DNA of 64,000 nt from Sanderia malayensis (GCA_013076295.1 RQOL01000825.1:88860-152859), one strand, 5' to 3'. Counted from the stretch's first letter, positions 30,471 through 41,530 are shown. The notes: generated from the sequence alone by a model not told the origin. Numbers and translations: made by a program.

Positions 30471-31575
30471 GAATGCAAGGCAATACTGGGTCACGCATGT
30501 GAGCCACTGATAGCAACGATTTTGGATTGGTTCATCATGCAAAGACAGCGACAGTGAGAATGCAAGGCAATACTGACTCAAACAGATGAGCAGCTAATAG
30601 CAAATATTGTGGATTGGCTCATCATGCAAAGACAGCGACAGTGAGAATGCAAGGCAATAATGACTCAAACGGGTGAGCTGCTAATAGCAAAGGTTTTGGA
30701 TTAGTTCATCATGCAACGACAGCGACAGTGCAAATGCAAGGCAATCCTGACTCAAACAGGTGAGCCGCTAATAACAAATATTGTGGATTGGCTCATCATG
30801 CAAAAACAGCGACAGTGAGAATGCAAGGCAATACTGACTCAAACGGGTGAGCCGCTAATAGCAAAGATTTTGGATTAGTTCATCCTGCAAAGACAGCGAC
30901 AGTGAGAATGCAAGGCAATACTGACTCAAACAGGTGAGCAGCTAATAGCAAATATTGTGGATTGGCTCATCATGCAAAACCAGCGACAGTGCGAATGCAA
31001 GGCAATACTGACTCAAACAGGTGAGCCGCTAATAGCAAATATTGTGGATTGTCTCATCATGCAAAAACAGCGACAGTGAGAATGCAAGGCAATACTGACT
31101 CAAACGGGTGAGCCGCTAATAGCAAAGATTTTGGATTAGTTCATCCTGCAAAGACAGCGACAGTGAGAATGCAAGGCAAGACTGACTCAAGCAGGTGAGC
31201 CACTAATAGCAAAGATTTGGGATTAGTTCAGCATGCAACGACAGCGACAGTGCGAATGCAAGGCGATACTGACTCAAGCAGGTGAGCCGCTAATAGCAAA
31301 AATTTTTGGATTGACGCATCATGCAAAAACAGCGATAGGGAGAATGCAAGGCAATACTGACTCAAACAGGTGAGCCGCTAATAGCAAAAATTGTGGATTG
31401 GCTCATCATGCAAAAAACAGCGACAGTGAGAATGCAAGGCAATACTGACTCAAACAGGTGAGCCGCTAATAGCAAAAAAATTTTGGATTGACTCATCATG
31501 CAAAAACAGCGATAGGGAGAATGCAAGGCAATACTGACTCGCGCATGTGAGTCCCGAACAGTGTTGATTGCAGGC
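30471..31575. repeat. Satellite, ~87-bp unit, about 12 copies
   Basis: Unit begins GAATGCAAGGCAATACTGAC and includes CAGGTGAGCCGCTAATAGCA, GATTGGCTCATCATGC and CAGCGACAGTGA. Copies differ by point changes and 1-3 nt indels. It starts about 35 bp after the 19-bp array, and the last copy degenerates after 31545. Confidence 0.95.
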
Positions 31576-32750
31576 TCTGTGTGCCATAAGAGCCTCAACG
31601 GAACTATGCGCCAAGCCATAGACAGCCGAAGCGTGAAAACATGTGACACGTAATAATGAGTATCCGGAAAAGAAGCAAAGCAAACGAGCAGGAGAATAAG
31701 CAAATTTTAACGAGGGGAACCTCGACGACAGGAGCCGAAAGTTTTCGACAGCGCAGCACAAAAATCAATTGTTAAAAACGCCTTTGGCATGGATAAACGC
31801 TGCAATTGTGGATACTGAACACGGGTATTGCCAAAGTCAAGACGTAGAGTTGACGCAAGGGCAAAATATAGAGAGGAGGTAATGAACGAAGAAAAATAAC
31901 AAAGACACGCGTATCGGGCAAGGTAAGAAACGGCAATAAAAGGCGAGCAACAGCAAAAAGGAGGTTCGCAACTGTAGGTTGGTTAAAATTACGTACATTA
32001 ATTTAGATAAGCATGGATGTACATGTAGGAGCATAAGAAACAGCAAAATAGATGGAACGATCTCACCGAGAATGCGGGCCTAACGGGACGATACAACGAG
32101 CAACTTTTCAACTTGAAATTCCAGCGTGGCCAGGCAGCTATAATATGTCGAAACAAGCCCAGCGGAGAAGCCACAAGCAGCAAGCAATGAATGCTAAAAT
32201 AACTTGCTAAACATTAACTTCGGTGAACAAAATACTGCGTGATCTATCTTTATCGATCATGTTCAACGGATCTAGCACGATCGAGTAGCGAGAGGACAGC
32301 AAGGGTGAAATTGGATATCGTATGACGGAAGTATTAGGCATCCGACCTAGCAACGCGAACTGAGCTTCGGTGGTATTAACTACGGTTAAACTTACGTCTA
32401 ACCGATATTTATATAAACAAACGTCTAGCCATAACCTAATCTTAACCTTATTTGCTTAAGTATTTATGACACACCCAACATCGCAACTTATATTTAATCA
32501 AACGCAACATTTAGTTACTCAGTTAGTTAGTTAATTAATTAAGCATTCATTTTGGTATGATACACTGACACAAGATAGAAATTCACATCGTTTCTCTTCG
32601 AGCCTTCTGACTACCAAACTTCAAAGCAACTACGAAAGCTCGGTAAGTGTCTTGTAACTTATTTCGATTAGTGATTATAGTAGCTACTCCAGCATTACTA
32701 AATTACTAAAGATATGAACTAAAAACCCACTTGCGTCAGTATCAGTCTGA
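31576..32750. other. Unassigned sequence between satellite and BEL element 2
   Basis: No domain-bearing ORF. It may include distal sequence of a long LTR of BEL element 2, but nothing here matches the upstream LTR at 39392. Confidence 0.35.
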
Positions 32751-32754
32751 GGGA

Positions 32755-32974
32755 CACTTGTGACACTGAATATTGAAAAAAAACCAAATACAAAAGAGAA
32801 TTTGAGGCGATAAATTGATTTTTATTGGGAAAACATGTTAGTGAAGCAATGAAAATAAGCGTATCGAAATTAAAGCAGCAAGCTTATTGCGTAAATTGTA
32901 GAGTTGTAGCCACGTGATCGTTTACGTAAATCCGTTCTCTAACTACTTCAACAACAACAACAACCTTTACAACA
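32755..32974 (-). repeat. Putative 3' LTR (or its first part) of BEL element 2
   Basis: Begins TGTTGTAAAGGTTGTTG on the minus strand right after the polypurine tract. It contains AATAAA on the minus strand near 32820 as a plausible polyadenylation signal. The TG/CA boundary near 32755-32762 is a guess. Confidence 0.5.
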
Positions 32975-33006
32975 CACTCCCCCGGTTGTTTAAGCCGTTA
33001 AACAAC
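32975..33006 (-). promoter_or_regulatory. Polypurine tract and abutting hairpin of BEL element 2
   Basis: The minus strand reads a 9-bp perfect stem GTTGTTTAA/TTAAACAAC with 4-nt loop (32985-33006), then CGGGGGAGTG, then the LTR. Position and geometry equal those of BEL element 1 while the stem sequence is unrelated. Confidence 0.75.
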
Positions 33007-33105
33007 ATCATATGACTAAATATTTCGAATTACAAGATAATATAATACTCTATAATCTAAAATGCAAAGTTGAAAATATAATAAAAGTTCTTTTAACTGC
33101 GAATA

Positions 33106-35562
33106 CTAAAAAGCCTTTAAGTTGTCCCTCCTGGTTAGTTCTGCGATAACTGCTGCCGATCGTTTTGGCCTACCAGATGCTGTATCTGGCTTGCCTTGCG
33201 CTTGCGCTGCCTTTGGTTTGCTTTGCTGACAAGTAACAGATTCCTGCAAATTGCTGTTACCGTTTTGATCGTTAGCGTTGTTAGTAGGCATTTCTAGTGG
33301 TATTAACAATTTCAAAGCTCGATTTAATACCTTCTTACCTTCTGTTGATGCAACCTGCACCTTGGCTGCTCTGACTGATCCATCTTTTCCTTTGAACAGA
33401 TTAATTACTTTAGCTAATTTCCAGAAATTTCTTTTCTTCTGATCGTTTCTAAGAAGAACAATATCGTTAACATTTATAACAGGTTCCTTGCTCACTCCTT
33501 GTGGTCTGAAAGCCTGTAGAAGAGACATTAAATATTCTTTCTTCCATTTGTTGGTGAATTGCGCCAACAGTCTTCGGTGGTATCGTCCTCTTTTTGATAG
33601 GCTTTCGTATGTACTCAAAATCTCCGTTGTAATTTCTGATGGCAAACACTGTAAGTTCCTGCCATTGATCAATTGGGAAGGGGTTAGGGCGTACGTTATC
33701 CCATCCGTGTCGTCTGCAATGTATGTCAGTGGTCGTGCGTTAATTACAGACTCAACTTCTGTTACAAGTGTACTTAATTCGTAATATGTCAAGTTGGCTT
33801 GGCCAATAACCTTATTCAAACACCGTTTTACGCTTCTAATCAGCCTTTCCCACATGCCCCCTTGCCATGGGACAAGCTCTATTATGAATTTCCATGTTAT
33901 TTGGTTGTTTTCCAAATATTCACTTAATCTCGGAGAGCGCTTTAATTTCCTTATTTCCTTAGCCGCAGCCTTATACGTTTTAGCATTATCACTTATCATT
34001 AAATGAGGTAAACCTCTTCGCGATGTAAATCTTCTAAATGCTCTAATAAACGCCTCTACATCTAGTGACTCTACTAGCTCCAGGTGCACCGCTCTTGTTG
34101 CTGCACATGTAAACAAGCACACATAGCATTTCATTTCTCCTTTATTTTCTACAATCAACGGTCCTGCAAAGTCTACTCCTACGTTTTTGAATGGAGGCCC
34201 GTCGTCTACTCGAAATTCTGGTAGATCTGTGCTGAACTTGGTCTTAAACGGTCTACCTTCGAATTTCTTGCACAGTGTACAATTTCTTATCAATTTCTTT
34301 GTCACTTCTCTCCCCCGGATTACCCAATATTTCTCTCTTACTAAATTCAAAGTGTCATTGACTCCATTATGCATGACCTTACTGTGACACTCCTTTACTA
34401 TCAATTCGGACAACTTACTTTTAGCTGGCAACAAGATCGGTCTCTTGCTTTCATACGGTATGTTAGCATTATTCATTCTACTTCTGCAACGTAACACGTT
34501 TGTTTCGTCTAGATACAAATTAAACTGATTCACATATAGGGGAATTCTCTTTTCGCCCCTTCTAGTTTCTTTCAATTCTAAGAATTCGATTTCATTTTTG
34601 AAGGCTTCCCCTTGGACACACTTAATCAACCTCGTTTCTGCGTTTATCATTTCTGAAGCCCTTAAACCTTGCTCGTAATTTCGATTCGATTTATTTCGTA
34701 AATTATCAATAAACCTTAACACCCATGCCATTGTTCGGATCAATTTGTTCTTGTTACTGAATCGATCTATTTCAATTACTTCCTTTACCCGAGCTTCCGA
34801 AAACATAACATGTGTTACAAATGGTTCATGTTTCCTTTTTTCTTTCATTGCCTCGCTCGTGTCGTTGTCTTGTGGGAATGTTGGCCATTCATCATTGTTA
34901 TTCTTCAAGAACTGGGGACCCTCCCACCAAAAAAGATCGGGTTCAAAACACTTTTTATAATTCCCTCGAGATGGTAAATCGGCTGGGTTTTGTGTTCCCG
35001 GACAATAAAACCATTGTTCACGTTCAGTCGTTTTGACAATTTCGTTTACTCGATTAGTAACATAGGGTGTCCATACTTTGTTATTCTTAATCCAGCACAG
35101 TGCGGCAACTGAGTCAACCCAATAATAGGTGTCTATATTTTCAATGCCCAACTCGTTTGAAACAATATCCTTCAAGTTGTTAACCAATTTTGCTAACAAA
35201 AGAGCCGCTGATAATTCTAACCTTGGAATTGTTTGCTTTTTCATAGGATTGACCTTGGCCTTACTTGCCAAAAACTTAATATCAACTTCCCCTGACTTGT
35301 AGATAACTCTTAAATATACGACACAACCTTGTGCTTTATCGCTCGCGTCCGAAAATCCATGGATCTCAACCCTCTGTACTTCCTTATCCTTATGAAATAC
35401 ACACCTGGGTAAACTTATATCGTGCAGTTTTCTCAACTCGGAAATCAATTTTTGATACTCTGCTAAAAATGGTTCTTTTAAGCCTTCGTCCCATCCAACC
35501 TTGTTTATACACAGTTCTTGAAAGAGTGATTTCAAATTAATCGTAAAGATACTCAATGATCC
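33106..35562 (-). CDS. BEL/Pao pol, distal part: RNase H and integrase
   Basis: Open for 816 codons from its first ATG (35556), though the frame really continues from before the MITE. RNase H: HGFSDASDKAQGCVVYLR with catalytic Asp (about residue 72), LELSAALLLAKLV with Glu, and YYWVDSVAALCWI with Asp. Integrase: HHCC finger (ECHSKVMHNG ... NCTLCKKFEG) and DDE core (VGVDFAGPL, ISDNAKTYK, WQGGMWERLIRSVKR). The C-terminal GRPKRSAAVIAE resembles the end of other BEL pol proteins. All key residues are intact. Confidence 0.9.
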   Translation of the reverse strand, partial: GSLSIFTINLKSLFQELCINKVGWDEGLKEPFLAEYQKLISELRKLHDISLPRCVFHKDKEVQRVEIHGFSDASDKAQGCVVYLRVIYKSGEVDIKFLASKAKVNPMKKQTIPRLELSAALLLAKLVNNLKDIVSNELGIENIDTYYWVDSVAALCWIKNNKVWTPYVTNRVNEIVKTTEREQWFYCPGTQNPADLPSRGNYKKCFEPDLFWWEGPQFLKNNNDEWPTFPQDNDTSEAMKEKRKHEPFVTHVMFSEARVKEVIEIDRFSNKNKLIRTMAWVLRFIDNLRNKSNRNYEQGLRASEMINAETRLIKCVQGEAFKNEIEFLELKETRRGEKRIPLYVNQFNLYLDETNVLRCRSRMNNANIPYESKRPILLPAKSKLSELIVKECHSKVMHNGVNDTLNLVREKYWVIRGREVTKKLIRNCTLCKKFEGRPFKTKFSTDLPEFRVDDGPPFKNVGVDFAGPLIVENKGEMKCYVCLFTCAATRAVHLELVESLDVEAFIRAFRRFTSRRGLPHLMISDNAKTYKAAAKEIRKLKRSPRLSEYLENNQITWKFIIELVPWQGGMWERLIRSVKRCLNKVIGQANLTYYELSTLVTEVESVINARPLTYIADDTDGITYALTPSQLINGRNLQCLPSEITTEILSTYESLSKRGRYHRRLLAQFTNKWKKEYLMSLLQAFRPQGVSKEPVINVNDIVLLRNDQKKRNFWKLAKVINLFKGKDGSVRAAKVQVASTEGKKVLNRALKLLIPLEMPTNNANDQNGNSNLQESVTCQQSKPKAAQAQGKPDTASGRPKRSAAVIAELTRRDNLKAF

Positions 35563-35565
35563 TAA

Positions 35566-36233
35566 AGCCTGGTACTCACTTGAGGTTTATCACGATAGCG
35601 ATAACGATTACGATAACGAATAAATTCCTTGCCTGCGGGTATCATGTACTCACTGTCATTCGCATTTGTCGTTATCGTGAAGTAAAAATGGCGGTTGAAG
35701 GAAGCAAACTGCTTAAAATCAACCAGAGCGTTTGATTTCATTTCGCAAACGCTCAGAAAATAATCAGAAAGTTAAAGAGCGAAGAAAGGAAGGTTCTGGG
35801 TTAGAGAAACAGTTTTAAAATTAAATCTTTCAAAAAAGTCACGGGTTGGGACCAATAATCGAAAGATAACGATCCCGAATTTTGTTAAAGATATTTGCAA
35901 ATGTGAAAAGAACATTTGGGCCAACAATTTACTGTTGGGGAAGCAAAAACAACAGCAAAAGATACATTTTACATGAAATTTTCTGTGCCCCAGACACTGT
36001 TTTCCCATCATAAATTTTTCGCATTCCACAGAACAAAAGACGGATCACGATTACCACGAAAAAATATCAAAACTTTTCCTTTTCTATTCGTGGTAATCCT
36101 ACCGGTTTTATCACGAAAATCGGACATATCACGATTACAAATTATGTACTCACTTGGTTTTATCACGAATACAACCTAATCGTTATCGTTATCGTTATCG
36201 CTATCGTGATAAACCTCAAGTGAGTACCAGGCT
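35566..36233. mobile_element. Harbinger-like MITE inserted in BEL pol
   Basis: Inverted ends AGCCTGGTACTCACTTGAGG with about 45 bp near-perfect matching, extending into CGATAACGATTACGATAACG repeats. TAA at 35563-35565 and 36234-36236 (TTA on the coding strand) is the 3-bp TWA target typical of PIF/Harbinger. It lies between the RT and RNase H parts at the conserved IFDPL motif, and the pol frame continues across if one TTA is counted. No transposase. Confidence 0.85.
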
Positions 36234-39200
36234 TAAAGGGTCAAAAATTTTAGCAGCAATCTTCAGCAAAGATCGTTTTGTTTTGGGTAACATTTCGGCA
36301 AATTCGACAATCCCCTTTAAATCGTAATAAAATACATCTAAATCATTGTTCCAATTCATTCCTAAAATCTTTGTATTCCGTTGTGACTCGTGTTTCGTGG
36401 CTGTTTCGTTTAATTCTGATTTGCTAGATACGTCATTATCCCTTTGTTCTCGGTTATGTATTTCCTTTATCAAGTCCTTGTCGTTACTTGCCCATTTACG
36501 TAAATTAAATCCCCCTTCGGCCAAAATCATTTTGGATGTCTCATAAATTTCCAAAGCTTCTTGTTTCGTTGTTGCGACACAGGACATATCATCAGCATAC
36601 AATCTATTCAAAACTTTGCATACTTCAGGAAATCGGTTTTCGTATTGTGCTACATGCTTTCTTATTGTTTCACCTAGTATTGAAGGGCTACTTGTTAATC
36701 CAAACACTAATCTCTTATGCCTCAATTCTATTATTGACGGATTTGGTTTACTTACATCGTCAAACCAGAGAAACCTCAGTTTGTCCTTATCTGACTCATG
36801 AATTTGTATTTGAAGAAATGCTTTCTCTATGTCGGCTGTCATTGCAATCGGTTTCATTCGGAAACGAATCAATGTATCAAACAGTAAAGGCATGTAGTTG
36901 GTTCCGATTTCTAGCCTATCATTAAGTGATGGAGACTCCTTATTCATCCTTGCGGAACCATCAAAAACCACCCTGAGTTTAGTTGTCTCCCGGTCGCGTC
37001 TTACTACACCATGATGACATAGATAATGCAATTCATTATTTCCTGTTTTTCGATTTGCCGGTGGCACCTTTTCGATAATGCCCTTAGCAATTTGGTCTTG
37101 AAAATAATCATCATATTCCTTAAGCAATTCTGGTGTTTTTCTCAAACGTGAATGCAACGAGTTTAAACGACTTTTACTTAACTCATACTGATTATCAAAT
37201 TGCTTATCTTCAAACTGAGATTTCCAAGGAAGACTCACCTCGTATCTTGAATCGTCCTTGTTGAATTGAATCTGCATTCCTGGTAACTGTTCTTCACCTT
37301 TCGGCTGCCCTGCGGCATTCGGTATTACGTCTTGTGTAAGCCCGCAGGCTTCTTGATTCCAAAACTTGTTCAGAGATTCCACGATTTCTTGATTTTCATC
37401 TACTACTTCACTGCTGGAGGGAATAATATCTAAAACTACATGAGAACTGACATTAAAGCAAAACGACCTTTCATTCTCGTATGAAACTGGGCCTGACAAA
37501 AGCCATCCCAGCTTACTGGACATAGCAGTAGGTCCAGTACTGCCCTTAATGGCTTCACCTGTAACAAAATCAAAGTAATAGTTTGCTCCAATTAGTAGGT
37601 TAATATCCTTATCTTTACGGTTGTAGCTATCTGCAAGTTTCAGGCCTGCCAAGTGCGCGTATTCGCTTACGCATACGCTGTTCGTTATCGGAGAACATAT
37701 CGTTGGAAAACTTAAAGCCTGAATCGGAATTACTCCTTCATCTATCTCAATATTGACCGTAACTAACTCACTCTCATTTTTAATTTTCTTATCTGTACCA
37801 AAGGTATTTACATTAACAGTCTCCTTTTTCTCACCTTTCAACCCAAGTTTCTTCTTTAGTTCTTCTGTAATGTAGCTTCGTTGACTTCCTCCATCGAATA
37901 AGATATTTATCTTTGTCTTCTTTGTCTTGTCATCTCCATATACTATTGCTTGGGCTGTTTGCAACAGCACTCCTTCTCGTCCCTTAGATGCCATCGTCGA
38001 CGTGCTTTCCTCTTCTTTGGCCTTTACTTCTTCGTGTTTCTCTCCTTCGCATGTGGCTGTGTTATGTCTTTTCCCACAATTTCTGCATTTGATTGTGCTT
38101 TGACATCTTTTTGCTGTATGACCAATCTTCATGCATAAGAAGCAGCGTCTTGTGTTCTTCAACAATTCTTTGCGTTTCGTGACATCTTGTACTACTGTAC
38201 AATTCGAAGCATAGTGAGCATTTTTGCAGAAGAAGCACTGGATCTGTCTCTGTTTGTCTGCTGTTACGAAAGCTCTTGTTGTACCGCTTACTTGCTGTTG
38301 TGAAGTTCTGTCTGGCCTTCTATCGTTCATCTTCACCTTTGTACTCACTTCTCTTGCTTCGATCTCTTTCCTCACGATCTCTAATATTTCTTCTATGTCC
38401 CACACATCTTCTGTTGTCTTCCTCGCAACTTCTATCGCAATTTCGCTCGGTAGTCTGGTCATTACTACTGGAACTAAAAGGCTTCCATACTCCTTTGATG
38501 TCACTCCTAGCGATTTCAATCCTCTAATGTGTATATTCAAATTATCATATACTTCCCGAGTTGACATCATCGTTGTCTTATGGCCAAGATTAAGCAATGC
38601 TTGCATATGGGAGCTAATGATTTGCTGTGTTTTCCCAAATCGTGCCTTCAAAATTTCTTTCACTTCATCATAGTTACCTTCCGTCAAATCCATGCCTTCG
38701 ATTGCTTTATAAGCCTGTCCTTCCAACGCGTTGACTAGGTAACTCATCTTCTGGATTTTCGGTAATTCTTCGTTCTCATCAATTGTGCATGTGAAGGACT
38801 GCCAGAATGCTTGAAATCTCATCACATCGCCGTTAAACTTTCCCAGGCTGAACTTCGGTAGTCTTATTCCCGTTAGCATTCTGCTGTTACTTGATGTGTG
38901 ACTGTGGTTAAGATGATTTGGCGTTGAACTTCTTCTTTCTTCGTGTACGTTCTGACTCGTTAATCTGATCTTTAGTCCATCAAGCCTTGTGATGATCTCT
39001 GTAATATTCGTATTAATTTCGTCAGATTCTTCAACTTCTCTTTCGATGTCTTCGATATCGCAAAGTTCCATAATTTTCTCGTTCAACTGGTGGAGGTATT
39101 TTTTCTTTTCCCTCAGGGTGTTTAACAATGCATCAGCCTTTGTGATCACTGTATCCCGCGGCATATCTTCCGATTCTCTTAATATCACGTATGCCTCTCT

Positions 39201-39302
39201 CTCTACTTTCGTTACCGTTGCTCTGTTACCTCCTCGTATTCTTCGTAGTCTGTCCAATCCATTATTGGTTATCTCGCGTTCTTCTGGTTCTCTAGTGGCC
39301 AT
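36234..39302 (-). CDS. BEL/Pao gag-protease-RT, proximal part, interrupted by MITE
   Basis: 1028 codons from MATREPEEREITNNG. Gag domain about residues 150-330 (GIRLPKFSLGKFNGDVMRFQ), three zinc knuckles (CFFCKNAHYASNC, CFLCMKIGHTAKRC, CRNCGKRHNTATC, about 360-420), protease (ILFDGGSQRSYITEELKKKL, with Gly in place of the usual Thr/Ser), RT with TADIEKAFLQI (first Asp, about 830), HKRLVFGLTSSP (motif B) and RLYADD (motif C, about 915). It reads into MITE sequence after IFDPL and stops. No other lesion is seen, so the MITE insertion looks like the only coding damage. Confidence 0.9.
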
Positions 39303-39369
39303 TCTTTTGCCGTTTCTGCTTAAATTCTAATCTTCAACATTCAAAGTCTTCTTTGTTAATTCTGCTCCT

Positions 39370-39388
39370 GCCCCACGTTGGGCGCCAT
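39370..39388 (-). promoter_or_regulatory. Primer binding site of BEL element 2 (tRNA-Lys)
   Basis: The minus strand reads TGGCGCCCAACGTGGGGC, complementary to the 3' end of animal tRNA-Lys(CTT), which ends CCCCACGTTGGGCGCCA. A few nucleotides separate it from the LTR end at 39392. Confidence 0.8.
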
Positions 39389-39391
39389 TAT

Positions 39392-39614
39392 GTTGTATTC
39401 AGGGTTTGGAACAGGAGAAATAACACTGAAGCCTTTTACTCTTTTCTTTATAAATATATACAGAACATTATATCTCGAACTAAACCATCTGTATAATCGT
39501 ACATTCACGACTCTATCTCTATTCGTTAGAGTCTGCTTCCTATCTTGTCTAGTCTTAATCGTAATCTTAATCTATTGAATTCTCTATACGTTTACCGTTA
39601 AATATGATATACCA
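39392..39614 (-). repeat. Putative 5' LTR (or its U5 end) of BEL element 2
   Basis: Ends ...TGAATACAACA on the minus strand beside the primer site. The start is taken at TGGTATATC (39614) where plus-strand pseudogene sequence begins. It shows no match to the sequence at 32755-32974. Confidence 0.45.
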
Positions 39615-39616
39615 CG

Positions 39617-40584
39617 TTGAAGATACGGAGAGAAGGAATTGAGAAAGTACGAAATTGTAACCACGAAGAAGCATATACCAGGTTTGTTCTACATGCTGCC
39701 ATTAAAGAATCTCCCGCTGTAATTGTCGCAAAAGACACAGATGTTCTCATTTTGCTGTTCTATGGAATGACACAGCATCCCACAGAAATATCGTGGCATT
39801 TGAAGATCTATCCATGTGAGGAAAACATTTAAAACGTTTGGTCCTGATGTCTCCACAGTGCTCCCTTAACTACATGCCTTGACTGAGTGCGATAAAACTG
39901 CCTACAAGTTTAACGTGGGAAATGTGAAAGTTTTGAAAAGAGCAACCAAGGATCCGAGCAGTCTAGCAGCAATGCGCAATTTAGGGGTAGAGGAAGTTTT
40001 AACTGACGACACAATAGCAGATGCCAGGCGACATTTTCAAAAAGTGCAATGGAGGTAACAGAGAGAGATGTGTTGAGAAACGGATGAAACATTATTTAAA
40101 GATCAAGTAAAATCATCAGCTTCGCTTTTGCCAGATCCCAAGACTTCGTGTCTAGAAATGAAGCGTGTGCACCTACAATGTTACATTTGGCGAAATTGTT
40201 TGAAATATTCGTTAACAACTGTAGCCATTGCGAACTTCAGCTGGACAATTGATTATATCAAATCTACAATTACATCCAAATGGATCATAGCAAAGCAATT
40301 CTCTAATTGACTCATTCGAAGAAAGAAATCTAGATCGGGAAACAATACATGCAGCAGATGGCTCTGAAGCAGACGAAGTAATTGAAAGAGATGAGGGAGA
40401 GCCATTATGCAAAAGGAAAACAGCAAAGGAACATCCTTCAGTCATGCCAAAAGAGATTGAGAGCGATATGAAATACAAAGAATTTAGTGAGTGCGTCTAT
40501 AAAAAGATTCAAGCGCTTCTGAATGGGAAAGCGATTTTTCGTCAAGAAAAGACAGATTCGTCTGATAGCGATTTTTTTCTTTAA
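39617..40584 (+). pseudogene. Decayed multicopy gene, function unknown
   Basis: Frames shift between segments: NHEEAYTRFVLHAA and VAKDTDVLILLFYGM (39650-39780), then ECDKTAYKFNVGNVKVLKRA (39885-39945), then LPDPKTSCLEMKRVHLQ (about 40128-40175). A final open acidic and basic tail (40297-40584) ends SDSDFFL and TAA. The HEEADTR, DTDVL and GCDxTxxxFGxGK motif series is one I know from large repetitive gene families in cnidarian and other invertebrate genomes; I cannot name its activity. Several stops and frameshifts make it non-functional. Confidence 0.6.
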
Positions 40585-41482
40585 CGTTTTAGTTTTTTAA
40601 CGTAGCCTCCGGGTGTCAAAGCAGCTCTGCTTTTTGTAGCTTGCACTTCAAAACATGTAAAACCGAAATGATAAGTTATATCTAACAACTTCCAAAGAGC
40701 GAACTTAGAAAGCGATAAACCAATAACATGTGCGAGACCAGGTTTTGGCATCAAAAAGTGAAAATATAGTGCCCCAAACAGGCGAATTTTTTCGAAACAC
40801 CCATTATAGTGTTCGTTTTTCGAACTGGAGTGAACGAGGAGACGTCCTAATGAGATAATATGGATTTATGAGGCATTGAAACAAACTAACTGTTCAAAAA
40901 GAAGAGGAAAAAAATTCGATGACGTCATCAACCAAAATGCTCATCTCATCAAAAATTAAAAAAATATGTATCATTCGATAGGTCTATTTGAGTTGTTTCC
41001 AGAAATGCAATTTTCATTTTGATATCTCATTCCTGTTAAAAGTAATCACACTTTAATTGTTAAAATTTGTCTTAATATGACGTCATTGATCACGTGAAAA
41101 CAAAACATTTTTCGGAAAGGTATGCGGTGAATTCTGAAAGCTGATGGTGTAATCTATCGATTCCAGCCATAAAAACAAACATTAGCATGTTTGTTAGTTT
41201 GTCAGACTATATGCCCTGTCTAGGTAGATATTCTCTTTTCAAGTTTTAAAAGTGTACCACCACACCATTGCAATCATCAAAAACTCAGTTGTGGGAAGGG
41301 ATGATCCTGTTCTGCAAGTAAATTGTTCATTTTACATTCAGGGCAAAACTGATTATTATTCATAATCAATTTTGTTACGGCAATTTCTCCTTCCAATTTT
41401 AAGCTTCATAGTTTTCAGCCCTTCATGGTTTCAGAAATTCAGTACTGAAACTTTTTAACTCTTGAATGACTTTGACGATTCG
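40585..41482. other. Unassigned sequence
   Basis: No ORF with a domain. A GATGACGTCATC palindrome lies near 40918-40929. Confidence 0.4.
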
Positions 41483-41530
41483 ATACTTACTTTTTTATAA
41501 AGTAAGTATACTTCCTTATAAAAAGGAAGT
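41483..41530. repeat. Two adjacent perfect hairpins
   Basis: 41483-41509 is an 11-bp stem with 5-nt loop (ATACTTACTTT/AAAGTAAGTAT). 41510-41530 is an 8-bp stem with 5-nt loop (ACTTCCTT/AAGGAAGT). They abut without a gap. Confidence 0.8.

Larger units (their letters stand above)
32755..39614 (-). mobile_element. BEL/Pao LTR retrotransposon 2, split by a Harbinger-like MITE
   Basis: Minus-strand element with, in order, an LTR end at 39392, a tRNA-Lys primer site, gag-pol (39302 to 33106) and a polypurine tract before an LTR at 32974. It encodes every domain expected of BEL/Pao, including the RT YADD box and RNase H. The two coding halves are separated only by a 668-bp inverted-repeat insertion with a 3-bp duplication. 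The sequences at the two LTR positions do not resemble each other, so outer boundaries are uncertain. Confidence 0.85.

Noticed and set aside
28595..30478. 627-codon minus-strand ORF and its sister ORFs as a repetitive protein gene
   Set aside because: Explained by a stop-free 19-bp tandem monomer; all minus-strand frames are open, with no domain, start context or splice support.
30471..31575. CRISPR-like array
   Set aside because: Units are whole 87-bp tandem repeats without unique spacers, in an intron-bearing animal genome.
17373..39330. Plus-strand ORFs of 60-150 codons opposite the BEL genes
   Set aside because: Shadows of the minus-strand gag-pol frames.
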